From NCBI GenBank assembly GCA_036873135.1, contig JAPTYO010000041.1:1-64000 (forward strand): a stretch of DNA of 64,000 nt, given 5' to 3'. A program made the position numbers and the translations under genes. The DNA is from Clarkia xantiana subsp. parviflora. Its lineage: Eukaryota > Streptophyta > Magnoliopsida > Myrtales > Onagraceae. The notes beneath the pieces are model-generated. The model saw only the letters and a list, made by a program, of their open reading frames with translations, was not told the origin of the DNA and did no database searches. Below are positions 14,401 to 24,565 of this stretch, piece after piece. How positions within the stretch are numbered: position 1 is the stretch's first letter; each line of letters begins with the position of its first letter.

Positions 14401-15408
14401 GTGAGGTCATATTGAAAAAATGAGAAAATTGGCCGAAACTGAATAATTTCGCATACTAACCATCACGGACAATGTGAAGTTTTGAATCCGAAATTAGAAG
14501 TAATTTAAACCATTCTATGGTCATATACGATGAGTAATAGTTCAAATTAAACTGATTTCATAAAAAACAGAGGTCCGAGTGACGTTATTTTGAAAAAATG
14601 AAAAAATTGGCCGAAACTTAAGAATTACGCATACTAACAATCCCGGAAAATGTGAAGTTTTGAGTCCGAAATGAGAAGTACTTTAAACCATTCCACGGTC
14701 ATAAACGATGAGTAAGAGTGCAAATAAAACTGATTTCATCAAAAACAGAGGTCCGAAAAGAGGTTATATTGAAAAAAATGAGAAAATTGGCCGTAACTGA
14801 AAAATTTCGCATACTAACCATCACGGAAAATGTGAAGTTTTGATTCCGAAATGAGAAGTACTTTAAACCAATCCACGGTCATATACGATGAGTAAGAGTG
14901 CAAATAAAACTAATTTCATAAAAAACAGAGGACTGAAAAGAGGTTATATTGAAAAAATGAGAAAATTGGCCGAAACTGAAGAATTTCGCATACTAACCAT
15001 CACGGAAAATTTGAAGTTTTGAGACCGAAATGAGAAGTACTTTAAACCATTCCATGGTCATATACAATGAGTAATAGTGCAAATAAAACTGATTTCATAA
15101 AAAACAGAGGTCCGAGTGAGGTTATAATGAAAAAATTGGCCGAAACTGAAGAATTTCGCATACTAACCATCACGGAAAATGTGAAGTTTTGAGTCCGAAA
15201 TGAGAAGTACTTTAAACCATTCCACGGCCATATACGATGAGTAAGAGTGCAAATAAAACTGATTTCATAAAAAACAGAGGTCCGAAAAGAGGTTATATCG
15301 AAAAAATGAGGAAATTGGCCGAAACTGAAGAATTTCGCGTACTAACTATCACGGAAAATATTGTGAAGCTTTGAATCCGAAATGAGAAGTACTTTATACC
15401 ATTCCACA
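11482..15408. repeat. Satellite higher-order unit 4 (about 22 monomers)
   Basis: Bounded by the same marker monomers as the other units. It shares long stretches with unit 3 that differ at only a few bases, including the GGACAATGTG and AAATTTGAAG variants. The unit-to-unit similarity is clearly higher than the similarity between neighbouring monomers, which defines a higher-order repeat. Confidence 0.75.
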
Positions 15409-18310
15409 GTCATATACGATGAGTAAGAGTGCAAATAAAACTGATTTCATAAAAAACAGAGGTCCGAAAAGAGGTTATATTGAAATAATGAGAAAATTTG
15501 CCGAAACTGAAGAATTTCGCATACTAACCATCACGGAAAATGTGAAGTTTTGAGTCCGAAATGAGAAGTACTTTAAACCATTCCATTGTCATATACAATG
15601 AGTAATAGTGCAAATAAAACTGATTTCATGAAAAACAGAGGTCCGAGTGAGGTTATATTGAAAAAATGAAAAAAAAATGGCCTAAACTGAAGAATTTCGC
15701 ATACTAACCATCACGGAAAATGTGAAGTTATGAGTCCGAAATGAGAAGTACTTTTAATCATTCCATGGTCAAATACGATGAGTAATAGTGCAAATAAAAC
15801 TGATTTCATCAAAAACAGAGGTCCGAAAAGAAGTTATATTGAAAAAATGAGAAAATTGGCCGAAACTGAAGAATTTCGCTTATTTACCATCACGGAAAAC
15901 GTGATGCTTTGATTCCGAAATGAGAAATACTTTGAACCAGTCCACGGTCATATACGATGAGTAAGAGTGCAAATAAAACTGATTTCATAAAAAACCAAGG
16001 TCCGAGTGAGGTCATATTGAAAAAATGAGAAAATTGGTCGAAACTGAATAATTTCGCATACTAACCATCACGGAAAATGTGAAGTTTTGAGTCAGAAATG
16101 AGAAGTACTTTAAACCATTCTATGGTCATATACGATGAGTAATAGTTCAAATTAAACTGATTTCATAAAAAACAGAGGTTCGAGTGACGTTATTTTGAAA
16201 AAATGAAAAAATTGGCCGAAACTTAAGAATTACGCATACTAACAATCCCGGAAAATATGAAGTTTTGAGTCCGAAATGAGAAGTACTTTAAACCATTCCA
16301 CGGTCATAAACGATGAGTAAGAGTGCAAATAAAACTGATTTCATCAAAAACAGAGGTCCGAAAAGAGGTTATATTGAAAAAAATGAAAAAATTGGCCGAA
16401 ACTGAAGAATTTCGCATACTAACCATCACGGAAAATGTGAAGTTTTGAGTCCGAAATGAGAAGTACTTTAAACCATTCCACGGTCATATACGATGAGTAA
16501 GAGTGCAAATAAAACTGATTTCATAAAAAACAGAGGTCTGAAAAGAGGTTATATTGAAAAAATGAGAAAATTGGCCGAAACTGAAGAATTTCGCATACTA
16601 ACCATCACTGAAAATGTGAAGTTTTGAGTCCGAAATGAGAAGTACTTTAAACCATTCCACGGTCATATACGATGAGTAAGAGTGCAAATAAAACTGATTT
16701 CATAAAAAACAGAGGTCCGAGTGAGCTTATATTGAAAAAATGAGAAATTTGGCCGAAACTGAAGAATTTCGCTTACTTACCATCACGGAAAACGTGATGC
16801 TTTGATTCCGAAATGAGAAATACTTTGAACCATTCCACAGTCATATACGATGAGTAAGAGTGCAAATAAAACTGATTTCATAAAAAACAAAGGTCCGAGT
16901 GAGGTTATATTGAAAAAGTTAGAAAATTGGCCGAAACTGAAGAATTTCGCATACTAACCATCACGGAAAATGTGAAGTTTTGAATCCGAAATGAGAAGTA
17001 CTTTAAACCATTCCATGGTCATATACGATGAGTAATAGTGCAAATAAAACTGATTTCATAAAGAACAGAGGTCCGAGTGAGTTTATATTGAAAAAATGAA
17101 AAAATTGGCCGAAACTGAAGAATTTCGCATACTAACCATCACGGAAAATGTGAAGTTTTGAGTCTGAAATGAGAAGTACTTTAAACCATTCCATGGTCAT
17201 ATACATTGAGTAATATTGCAAATAAAACTGATTTCATAAAAAGCAGATGTCCGAGTGAGGTTATATTGAAAAAATGAAAAAAATGGCCGAAACTTAAGAA
17301 TTTCGCATACTAACCATCACGGAAAATGTGAAGTTTTAAGTCCGAAATGAGAAGTACTTTAAAATATTCCACGGTCATATACGATGAGTAAGAGTGCAAA
17401 TAAAACTGATTTCATCAAAAACAGAGGTCCGAAAAGAGGTTCTATTGAAAAAATGAGAAAATTGGCCGAAACTGAAGAATTTCGCATACTAACCATCACG
17501 GAAAATATTGTGAAGCTTTGAGTCCGAAATGAGAAGTACTTTATACCATTCCACGGTCATATACGATGAGTATGAGTGCAAATAAAACTGATTTCATAAA
17601 AAAAACAGAGGTCCGAGTGAGGTTATATTGAAAAAATGAGAAAATTGGCCGAAACTGAAAAATTTCGCTTACTTACCATCACGGAAAACGTGATGCTTTG
17701 ATTCCGAAATGATAAATACTTTGAACCATTACACGGTCATATACGATGAGTAATAGTGCAAATAAAACTGATTTCATAAAAAACAGAGGTCCGAGTGAGG
17801 TTATATTGAAAAATGAGAAAATTGGCCGAAACTGAAGAATTTCGCTTACTTACCATCATGGAAAACGTGATGCTTTGATTCCGAAATGAGAAATACTTTG
17901 AACCATTCCACGGTCATATACGATGAGTAAGAGTGCAAATAAAACTGATTTCATAAAAAACAGAGGTCCGAGTGAGGTTATATTGAAAAAGTGAGAAAAT
18001 TGGCCGAAACTGTGAAGAATTTTGCATACTAACCATCACGGAAAATGTGAAGTTTTGAGTCCGAAGAGAAGTACTTTAAACCATTCCATGGTCATATATG
18101 ATGAGTGATAGTGCAAATAAAACTGATTTCATAAAAAACAGAGGTCGAGTGAGGATATATTGAAAAAATGAAAAAAAAAAAAATTGGCCGAAACTGAAGA
18201 ATTTCGCATACTAACCATCACGGAAAATGTGAAGTTTTGAGTCCGAAATGAGATGTACTTTAAACCATTTCACGGTCATATACGATGAGTGAGAGTGCAA
18301 ATAAAACTGA
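15409..18310. repeat. Satellite higher-order unit 5, truncated at the array edge
   Basis: It starts like the other units and stops after ATAAAACTGA in the middle of a monomer at 18310. The last three monomers (about 17900-18310) are more divergent, with a 12-base A run near 18170, GATGAGTGATAG and GAGATGTAC. This is the usual state of monomers at the edge of an array, where exchange is rare. Confidence 0.75.
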
Positions 18311-19013
18311 TCTACTACCTAATATAAAAGTATCACCTGTCCTCATACTGAAAAGGCACCTGTCATCACTTGTACAGACGCATCGTTTCCCAACAGTCTT
18401 ACAGCTTACCCTACACAAATCACTTATATAAACACCCACTGTTATATGGTAAAATTTATCTATTAACTAATATAAATGTACTCTCTGTCTTCACCAGCAA
18501 GCAAAGAGACAATTGAACAACATTGTAGTTGAAAACCACATACCCGTTTACAATCAACAACAACGACGATTCAATATTCATATCCATGCTCAAAACCAAA
18601 AACCACATCGATTTAATATTTAACCTTTTTTTTTTGTTCTAAGAGAGGGTTTATATTGTGGCCATCAGTTCCCTCCTTTTCTAATGGTTCGAAGGTTTTC
18701 TTCCCATTCTTACTTATTTCGTTCACAAGATTTGCATCTTTATTGATCACGTGCCACAAAAAACTCCTTCGGGCACTTATTGTGAAAAATATCTTGTTCA
18801 GTCATCTAATTTTACTCTTGACTCATTGAGTAACCTAATATCATTGTGAATTTGCAATTAAATATTTTCTAATTTTCCTCCAATTTGCTTTATTGTTTAT
18901 CAATATGACAAACTCCACTAATAATTAACCATGCTTTTAAAAATAGTGCATACCTGCAATAAAAGCGGACAAAAATCGACGGTCGCGTGTGCAACGTATG
19001 CGCCGATCACTAG
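18311..19013 (+). mobile_element. Small non-autonomous Helitron
   Basis: The element begins TCTACTACC directly after an A and ends in CACTAG directly before a T. This is the TC...CTRR, A/T-target signature of Helitrons. Eleven bases before the 3' end (18984-19002) there is a short hairpin, CGCGTGTG-CAA-CGTATGCG, pairing with G:T wobbles as if decayed by C-to-T change. Length is 703 bp and there is no coding capacity, so it must have been moved by a Rep/helicase encoded elsewhere. No target duplication is expected. The left flank is satellite but the right flank is not. Confidence 0.8.
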
Positions 19014-19200
19014 TATATATAAGGGTCCTCTCATTTTTTGTATATCATCCAAGAGTTCTTTGCATTACAACATATAAGAGTTCTTTCTTCATATTCATCT
19101 TTGAGTTCTTGTAATCGATAGTTAGACTGATTTAGGAGCGGTTCCTAAGGCTTCACGGGTGAGGAAAAGTTGTGAGAAACTCTAATTCCGTGACACTAGT
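19014..19200 (+). mobile_element. Possible LTR fragment (R/U5-like)
   Basis: A TATATATAAGGG box is followed by a pyrimidine-rich leader with three AAGAGTTCTT/GAGTTCTT copies and a stretch ending in GTGACA. This is the look of the promoter-to-U5 half of a plant LTR. No partner LTR, primer-binding site or coding region is present, so this is only a suggestion. Confidence 0.3.
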
Positions 19201-19403
19201 ATAATATATGTATAGACATATAATAAAAAAAACCAAATTTGAATTATTATCGACTGAAATCTAGTCTAGAATATTAAAAGCAGTCTTAAATTAATAGTGC
19301 TTGACCTCATTACAATTCAAATACCATTAACCCCACCGCCATATGACGCATTCTTTATTGGTATCCCTTCCCACAATTCATGATGCACCAATAAATTAAT
19401 GAT

Positions 19404-19977
19404 CACCATCATGATTAATTCCATTCATTCATCTTTGTGGGGTTCCCCTTCCCATTCCAATTTTTAGGGCACATTTACAGATCATACCCCCTTTAATTTC
19501 TTTTTTTTCTTTTAGGGTTAATGGTTCTTTTGGTACCATATGTTTGCACAAATTACATATGTTTTCAAACCTTACTGTTTTGGTACTTTCGTTACCATTC
19601 CGTCAAAAACGGCCGTTAAATGGCATGTGTCATGCACGTGAGCAGCCCAAAACTTTCAATTTTGTTACAATTTAGTCCATCTAATACATTCCTAACTTTT
19701 ATTTTGTTCAATTTAGTCGTAAAATTTCAAAACCAAACCATTTTCCCAAATTGACCTAGCCGGACCTAGCATAGGGCTAGGTCCGACCCTGGGTCAGGGT
19801 CGCCTGGGTCTGGTGACCCCAACCCAGGGTCGGACCTAGCCCATTCCACCTTTTAGGGCACCATCATGATTAATTCCATTCATCCATCTTTGTGGGGTTC
19901 CCATTCCACCTTTTAGGGCACATTTACAGATCATACCCCCCTTTAATATCTTCTTTTCTTTTATGGCCAACCCCCCT
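19404..19977. repeat. Direct duplication flanking half a foldback element
   Basis: The segment CACCATCATGATTAATTCC... TCATACCCCC occurs at about 19404-19493 and again at about 19859-19945. Between the copies (from 19515) lies one arm of a foldback element, starting GGGTTAATGG and containing TTTTGGTACCATATG. The same motif is found in both arms of the element at 53511. A GC-rich palindromic stretch follows (19755-19845: GACCTAGC / GCTAGGTC). The second arm is missing, so the unit looks like a rearranged insertion. No gene is seen. Confidence 0.6.
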
Positions 19978-20063
19978 TTAATTTCTTCAAAACTCTAGTT
20001 TCTGCAGATCTGATTCAAGTGATCAAAGGAGCTACCTGCTGCAAAGAAGAAGAAGAAGAGAGA

Positions 20064-20270
20064 ATGCATGACTGGGCGGCTCCACTCATCGCCACGGCTC
20101 TCTTCGCGTTTCTTTCACCGGGAATAATCGTGCAGATGCCGGGGAAGAACAGACCAGTGGAGTTCTTGGGGATGAACACTAATATAGCTTCAATGTTTAT
20201 TCACGCACTTATTTATGCCTTACTTCTCATTCTCTTCTTTGTCGTCCTCGACATTCACCTCTTTGTCTGA
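20064..20270 (+). CDS. DUF3339 family micro-protein
   Basis: Predicted 68 aa protein of the plant DUF3339 family, whose members are normally about 68-70 aa. The N-terminus MHDWAAPLIATALFAFLSPG matches the family pattern of D-W, then a first hydrophobic segment ending in L-S-P-G. It is followed by QMPGKNRPVEF and a second hydrophobic segment ending VVLDIHLFV. Two membrane helices at residues about 5-22 and 45-66 are predicted. The start chosen is the ATG at 20064; the reading frame is open upstream, but only non-ATG codons are available there. Family function is unknown. A 42 bp tandem duplication lies just downstream, probably in the 3' flank. I am confident in the family and not in any role. 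Confidence 0.9.
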   Translation: MHDWAAPLIATALFAFLSPGIIVQMPGKNRPVEFLGMNTNIASMFIHALIYALLLILFFVVLDIHLFV

Positions 20271-20396
20271 CTCATCATCAACTTATTTCTCTAATATATA
20301 TATGTTTGTTGTCCTTCTTTATTCTGTTCAATCTTTCTGTGTTTCTAATCAAGACTTATTTCTGCCCAGAAAACATCATCTCAACAGATTACTTAT

Positions 20397-20480
20397 AAAA
20401 ACCAAGTTTTGGTAACAAAAAAAAACAGACTAATTAATAAAACCAAGTTTTGGTAACAAAAAAAAACAGACTAATTAATT
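20397..20480. repeat. 42 bp tandem duplication
   Basis: The unit starting AAAACCAAGTTTTGGTAAC and ending in ACTAATTAAT occurs twice, starting at 20397 and 20439, essentially without change. It lies between the DUF3339 stop codon and the tRNA gene. The inner AAAACCAAGTTTTGG is itself a palindrome. Confidence 0.85.
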
Positions 20481-20521
20481 AACTTCAAGATACGTAAGAA
20501 GAAAAATAAAATACAACAATA

Positions 20522-20603
20522 CGTCGACAGCAGGGTTCAAACCTGCGCGGGCGAAGCCCAACAGATTTCAAGTCTGTCTCCTTAACCACTCGGACATATC
20601 GAC
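20522..20603 (-). tRNA. tRNA-Ser (anticodon UGA)
   Basis: Read on the minus strand, the 82 nt molecule has a 7 bp acceptor stem (GTCGATA with TGTCGAC, one G:T pair) and discriminator G. The A-box region is GTGGTTAAGG, and the anticodon loop CTTGAAA gives UGA. There is a long variable arm typical of class II tRNA-Ser. No CCA is encoded and no intron is seen. The T-loop is TTTGAAC where TTCGAAC or TTCAAAC is usual, so position 56 is T instead of C. That base makes the conserved G19-C56 tertiary pair and is part of the B-box. T-runs follow downstream on the minus strand. It may be functional but weak, or an early pseudogene. Confidence 0.85.
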
Positions 20604-21069
20604 AACCTTGTACATTTTATGCTATTAGAAATAAAATTATAATGTTTTCTTCCGAAATTTAAATAGTTGTTCCTTTTATGTATTGCACCGGATATATTTC
20701 AAAGTCACTAAAATTAATTCTTTTCAAAATCCATCGTATAAAAAGTGAGACATCGCTTCTGAATTGTCAAATTTAACGAGTTAGTGTTGTGTTACATAAT
20801 TGAATATAGTAACGTACTATTCCGGACTTTCATTTTAAGAACTGCATTTTACAACAACATAGAGTGTATAATAGAGATGACTAATAAGACTAGGACTGAA
20901 TATCTGTCACGTCTCGAAACCGCCTAACTCAGCATGACTAAGTCTGTTGATCTCATTTGGGCCTATAAAATGAGGAATTCATATTAGACTTAAATAATAT
21001 CTTTCTTACTTATTAAGACTCCAAATTTCTAATTTCCAACCGGTACACAAGCATATGAGATATTACAAT
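20604..21069. other. Intergenic, nothing recognised
   Basis: AT-rich sequence with no ORF of note, no clear transposon ends and no RNA gene that I can support. Confidence 0.5.
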
Positions 21070-21340
21070 ATGACGGAATCATTTTGAGACCGATATTAAT
21101 AAGAACGTTAAAAACTAGGATTATACTGAATTAAGTTGGAAGAAATAGGACTGAATATGACCGAATCGTTTTGAGACTGATATTAATAAGACCGTTAAAA
21201 ACCAGAATTATACTAAATTAAGTTGAAAAACGAAGTGGAAATAGAACTGAATATGACCGAAACATTTTGAGAATTAATAACATCGTTAAAAACCAGGATT
21301 ATACTGAATTAACTATTAAGTTGGAAAACGAAGTGAAAAT
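21070..21340. repeat. Degenerate ~90 bp tandem repeat, three copies
   Basis: Copies begin with ATGACGGAATC or ATGACCGAA at 21070, 21157 and 21253 (spacings 87 and 96). Each continues with TTTTGAGA, AATAA.A.CGTTAAAAAC and TTATACT.AATTAA. Copies differ by substitutions and small indels. No coding potential. Confidence 0.75.
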
Positions 21341-21545
21341 TGAAATTAAAAGATGAGACTTAAAATTCGGCTAACAGAAGGAATGATGCGACCAGTTATT
21401 AAATATGTAATTCACTCTTACATTTGGAAAAAAGAAAGATAATATTTTTTTTCCAAAAAAAAAAAGGAATGGGCTAGTAGTGGGGACCTTATACTTATTA
21501 CGTTACGTAACATAGTTAAGAGGCCGACTCGTTATGCCCAGTTCT

Positions 21546-22528
21546 CAGTGGCGGATCCAGGAGGTTCGTAATGAGGATACGTTGTGCATTTTTTTTTTGT
21601 CACGATATAACAATTTTCTCATAAAAAATTTTGTAAAAAATACATGTTTTAAAACGATGATAATTGGTACTTTTTTCAATTATTTATCCAATTTATCGTT
21701 AAATACATTTCAAATGAATAATATTACTAAGTAGTTTTTAAACTATCACAACTTAGCCTTAATTGCTTATACAAATGTTATCATTGAGTCAAATCGGATT
21801 AGAACCGGTTGTGGATCAGCTGAGTTGAGTCAGGAGTCAGGACCCTATTATAACACTTATATACGTTATTATGTCTTGATTTTAATATTTAGAAAAGTAT
21901 TTGGTTAATTTTTTAAGTTTAAAATGTATTTGACGACAAATTTGGACGGGTGATTGAAAAGAGTATCGATTACCATTGTTTTGAAACATGTGGTACAGTT
22001 TAAAACATATTAGTACTAAAAACCATCTTACATATTGTATGAGATATATTCTTATACTTATTGGATCTCCTCATGGAGTACATTAGATTAGAATAACTAT
22101 AATTTATAATCGACCCAAGGTTGGTTGGATCAACTGGTAAAGCGAGTTGCGTTCCCGTGGACGACCCGAGGTCGAAATCCGCCGTTGGGGAGGGCTTTAA
22201 CCTTAACAGAGATATATAATAAAACTTATAGACATACTCTTTAAGTCAAAAGTCCCCAAATTTAAATTTATTGAACCTTTTTCCGAATGGATTGAATGAT
22301 AATGTCACAAAATAATAACGAAGTCTTACAAAATAATAATGGAGCTCGTAGTGTTTCAGACAAAATAATAGGGTATTAGTATCTCGCACAAAATAATGAG
22401 GATCTTACACCTTAATAATGAGGATCGGAGGTATATTTTTATTAAGGAATAAACTTAGGGTCTCACTAGAAATACTCGATAATGAGGTGACGTTCGTCAC
22501 CGCATTTTGATAGTAAGATCCGCCACTG
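21546..22528. mobile_element. Non-autonomous hAT element, 983 bp, intact ends
   Basis: Terminal inverted repeats CAGTGGCGGATC at both ends (12 bp exact) are flanked by a perfect 8 bp target duplication CCAGTTCT at 21538-21545 and 22529-22536. An 8 bp duplication with CA...TG ends is the hAT signature. There is no transposase ORF; the only longer frame (66 codons at 21534) is not transposase-like. A tRNA-derived SINE-like piece sits inside (22113-22205). The undamaged target duplication suggests a fairly recent insertion. Confidence 0.9.
22113..22205 (+). mobile_element. tRNA-derived SINE-like fragment inside the hAT element
   Basis: GGTTGGATCAACTGGTAAAG resembles an A-box (TRGYNNARNNGG). About 40 bases later, GAGGTCGAAATCC resembles a B-box (GGTTCGAANCC). 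This spacing is typical of a SINE head. No clean 3' tail or target duplication was found. Confidence 0.5.
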
Positions 22529-22534
22529 CCAGTT

Positions 22535-22660
22535 CTACTCGCATCTCTATATCAGGTCACCGCGAGATGACGCCACTAAGGAGTTTCGAACTTGAGACCT
22601 CATAGGTCAATAACTTAAGAATAAGCCCTCTTAACCACTAAACCGTGACTAAATTAAAAT
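22535..22660 (-). mobile_element. Possible second SINE-like / tRNA-like fragment
   Basis: On the minus strand, TTTAGTGGTTAAGAGGGC (A-box-like, as in Ser/Leu tRNA) is followed about 40 bases later by AAGTTCGAAACTCC (B-box-like). No acceptor stem closes, so it is not a tRNA gene. A short interspersed element remnant is the best reading. Confidence 0.4.
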
Positions 22661-22838
22661 TTCTTTTAGAAAGGATGTTCATGTAATATATATAAGCATA
22701 TAAAAATGACTTCAATATATAATTAGTTTTTACTTTCAATTGTCTTCTTCTTCTTCAAAGTTTAAACGAAAATCCGCCGAGTCCGTTCCGTTCCGTTCCG
22801 TTCCAAGTCCCGTTGTGCAGAGGTAGCCAACCATAGCG
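22661..22838 (+). promoter_or_regulatory. Upstream region of the ZNF511-like gene
   Basis: AT-rich DNA passes into a CTTCTTCTTCTTC pyrimidine stretch (22743-22757) and four CCGTT/TTCCG repeats (about 22780-22804) just before the start codon. Pyrimidine-rich patches are common near plant transcription starts. No convincing TATA box was found. Confidence 0.4.
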
Positions 22839-24565
22839 ATGGATGTGGAGAGTTCCACAGACGTTTTCCAGTTCCCTTTCTGGAAATCAGTTCGCAGAAG
22901 ATTCGATCCGGACTCGACCTTCTTCTCTCTCGGCAACATCGAGCGTGAACTTCTCGCCAAACAGGTTTGCCGTCTCTCTATTCTCCCCGTCAATTTCCAT
23001 AGCAGTCGTTATCTGAGCTCAATCTTAGCTTTTCGCTTAACGGAAATGTTAATCTTCCTAGCTTAGATTTCATTATTATAGATAAGTTGCATTTTTTCCC
23101 AATCATATTAGCAGCCTTTGGAGAATTTGAATTTGTCAAGCACTCTTAGTTAGATGCTGCGTTGTTATAACTCGCAGTAGTAGTTCTATAATCGTTGTAA
23201 TTGCAGCAAGGATTGTACTCACTTTTTGCTGTAAGTATCCTCCAGGTTGCATTAGATTTAACCGAGGATGACCGCCATCATCTTGAAGACATGGTTGATG
23301 ACAAAAGCAGGTAGCCATTTGCTCCATTTTTTCTTTTATGATTATTTTGTCAATCACGTGTGCTAAAAGCTGCTGTTGCCTTGCTGCTCATATACGAAAC
23401 TGAACTTCATGTTCAAAGCTCCAATACATTTTGTATGTGATGCTGTCATGCTTCTCTTCAAGCTTGCAGACTATCACAAGCCTAATTAAAAAGAAAAAAA
23501 ATACTAGTTGAAGAATGTAGTTTATGAGCTTCTAATTGTTCACTTGGATAATGTCTTATGTTCATTTTAATTCCGTGTGTTGTCATTCAAGTTCAAACCT
23601 GTAATTTGAGCTTGATTTTTGGAAATCATCAGGGGAATATTCTGTCCGATTGTTGGGTGTGGTGCACGGCTAACTTCTTTGGAAAACTTTGAGGATCATT
23701 ATAAAGCACGTCATAGTTCATCTTGCTCTGTGTGCTCAAGGGTTTACCCCACATCACGGCTTCTTAGCATACATGTATCTGAAGCGCATGACTCTTTCTT
23801 TCAAGCCAAAGTCGCTCGTGGTTATGCAATGGTAAAAAATCATCTCAGCACCTCATAGTTTGTAATGTTGAGCTCATTATCCTTCACATATATCTGATCT
23901 GCCACTTTTTAGCTCTATCTTCTTGTTAGTTATTAATAGTTGGTAAGAGGCATACTTTTTTCCTACTTGAACGTGCCAGCATAGCTCGTAGCTTGATATG
24001 CTGTTTCCCTAAAGTCATCTTGTAGCCATGATCGTATAGTTTGTTCTTTCTTGTGGGTTTTGGCCTTCTCGAGTAAAAGCAGTGGTCATTAAATGATGAT
24101 CAAATCATAGATGACAAATTGTTGGTATTACCACTCTGAAGCACATGAGTCTTAATGACAGACTCTTAATTGGCAAGAATTAACATGTTTTCTGCTCTTA
24201 TTTGAACACAGTACGAATGTTTGGTTGAAGGATGCAGTTTGAAGTTCAAGAACTACAAAGCTCGGCATCAGCATCTCATGGATAAACATAAGTTCCCTGC
24301 TTCATTCGAGTTCTTAAAAAAAAATCATCTTTCGAAGAAGCAGAGGCAGAAGAATCTAAGGAAACACGCTCCTCCAAAGAAAGAAACAACCCTAAATACA
24401 ATGGAGGTAGAAAATGAAGCCATTGATGGACTTGTTTCAGCTGTTTCTAGATTAACCACTTCAGACTCCTCTCCTTCATCGATCAGCTTTGGCCGTAGAC
24501 ACACACGGGGATTGACATTTGTTCCTCGAGCTGTCCAGCGAGGAAAAAATTCCGACTCCCAGTAA
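22839..24565 (+). CDS. ZNF511-like C2H2 zinc-finger protein
   Basis: Four coding exons: 22839-22964, 23246-23310, 23633-23831 and 24212-24565, all with GT-AG borders. They join to 247 aa with phases that agree (126+65+199+354 = 744 nt). The N-terminus MDVESSTDVFQFPFW is followed by C2H2 fingers: FCPIVGCGA...HYKARH, CSVCSRVYPTSRLLSIHVSEAH, and YECLVEGCSLKFKNYKARHQHLMDKH. The C-terminal tail is basic (KKNHLSKKQRQKNLRKH) and then Ser/Thr-rich. This finger arrangement and length match eukaryotic ZNF511 (about 250 aa), a poorly characterised nuclear protein. A 3' UTR intron is plausible (GTATGT at about 24571 to TTGACAG near 25017). Fairly sure of family; function unknown. Confidence 0.85.

Larger units (their letters stand above)
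1..18310. repeat. Tandem satellite array, ~178-180 bp monomer
   Basis: About 100 head-to-tail monomers fill this stretch with no other DNA between them. Successive copies of the motif GTCATATACGATGAG lie at 8071, 8251, 8429 and 8607, giving a period of 178-180 bp. Monomers are AT-rich with A-tracts and come in types: GCATACTAACC versus GCTTACTTACC, an AATATTGTGAAGC variant about 3 bp longer, and GAAAAGAGG versus GAGTGAGG in the middle. Nucleosome-length monomers of this kind are typical of plant centromeric, pericentromeric or subtelomeric satellites; which one applies here cannot be told. Short ORFs inside (60-80 codons) are by-products of the repeat and are not annotated. The array begins before the window. 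Confidence 0.97.

Noticed and set aside
1..18310. Regular repeat spacing suggesting a CRISPR-like array
   Set aside because: There are no unique spacers; the whole 178-180 bp unit is repeated. This is a eukaryotic satellite.
18311..19013. Reading the segment as a solo LTR
   Set aside because: No TG...CA ends or target duplication; the TC start, CTAG end, A/T flanks and 3' hairpin fit a Helitron better.
22535..22660. A second tRNA gene on the minus strand
   Set aside because: A- and B-box-like words are present, but no acceptor stem or proper anticodon arm can be formed.
22736..22993. 85-codon minus-strand ORF over the start of the ZNF511-like gene
   Set aside because: Overlaps exon 1 of a gene with consistent splice sites and known finger motifs; no domain of its own.
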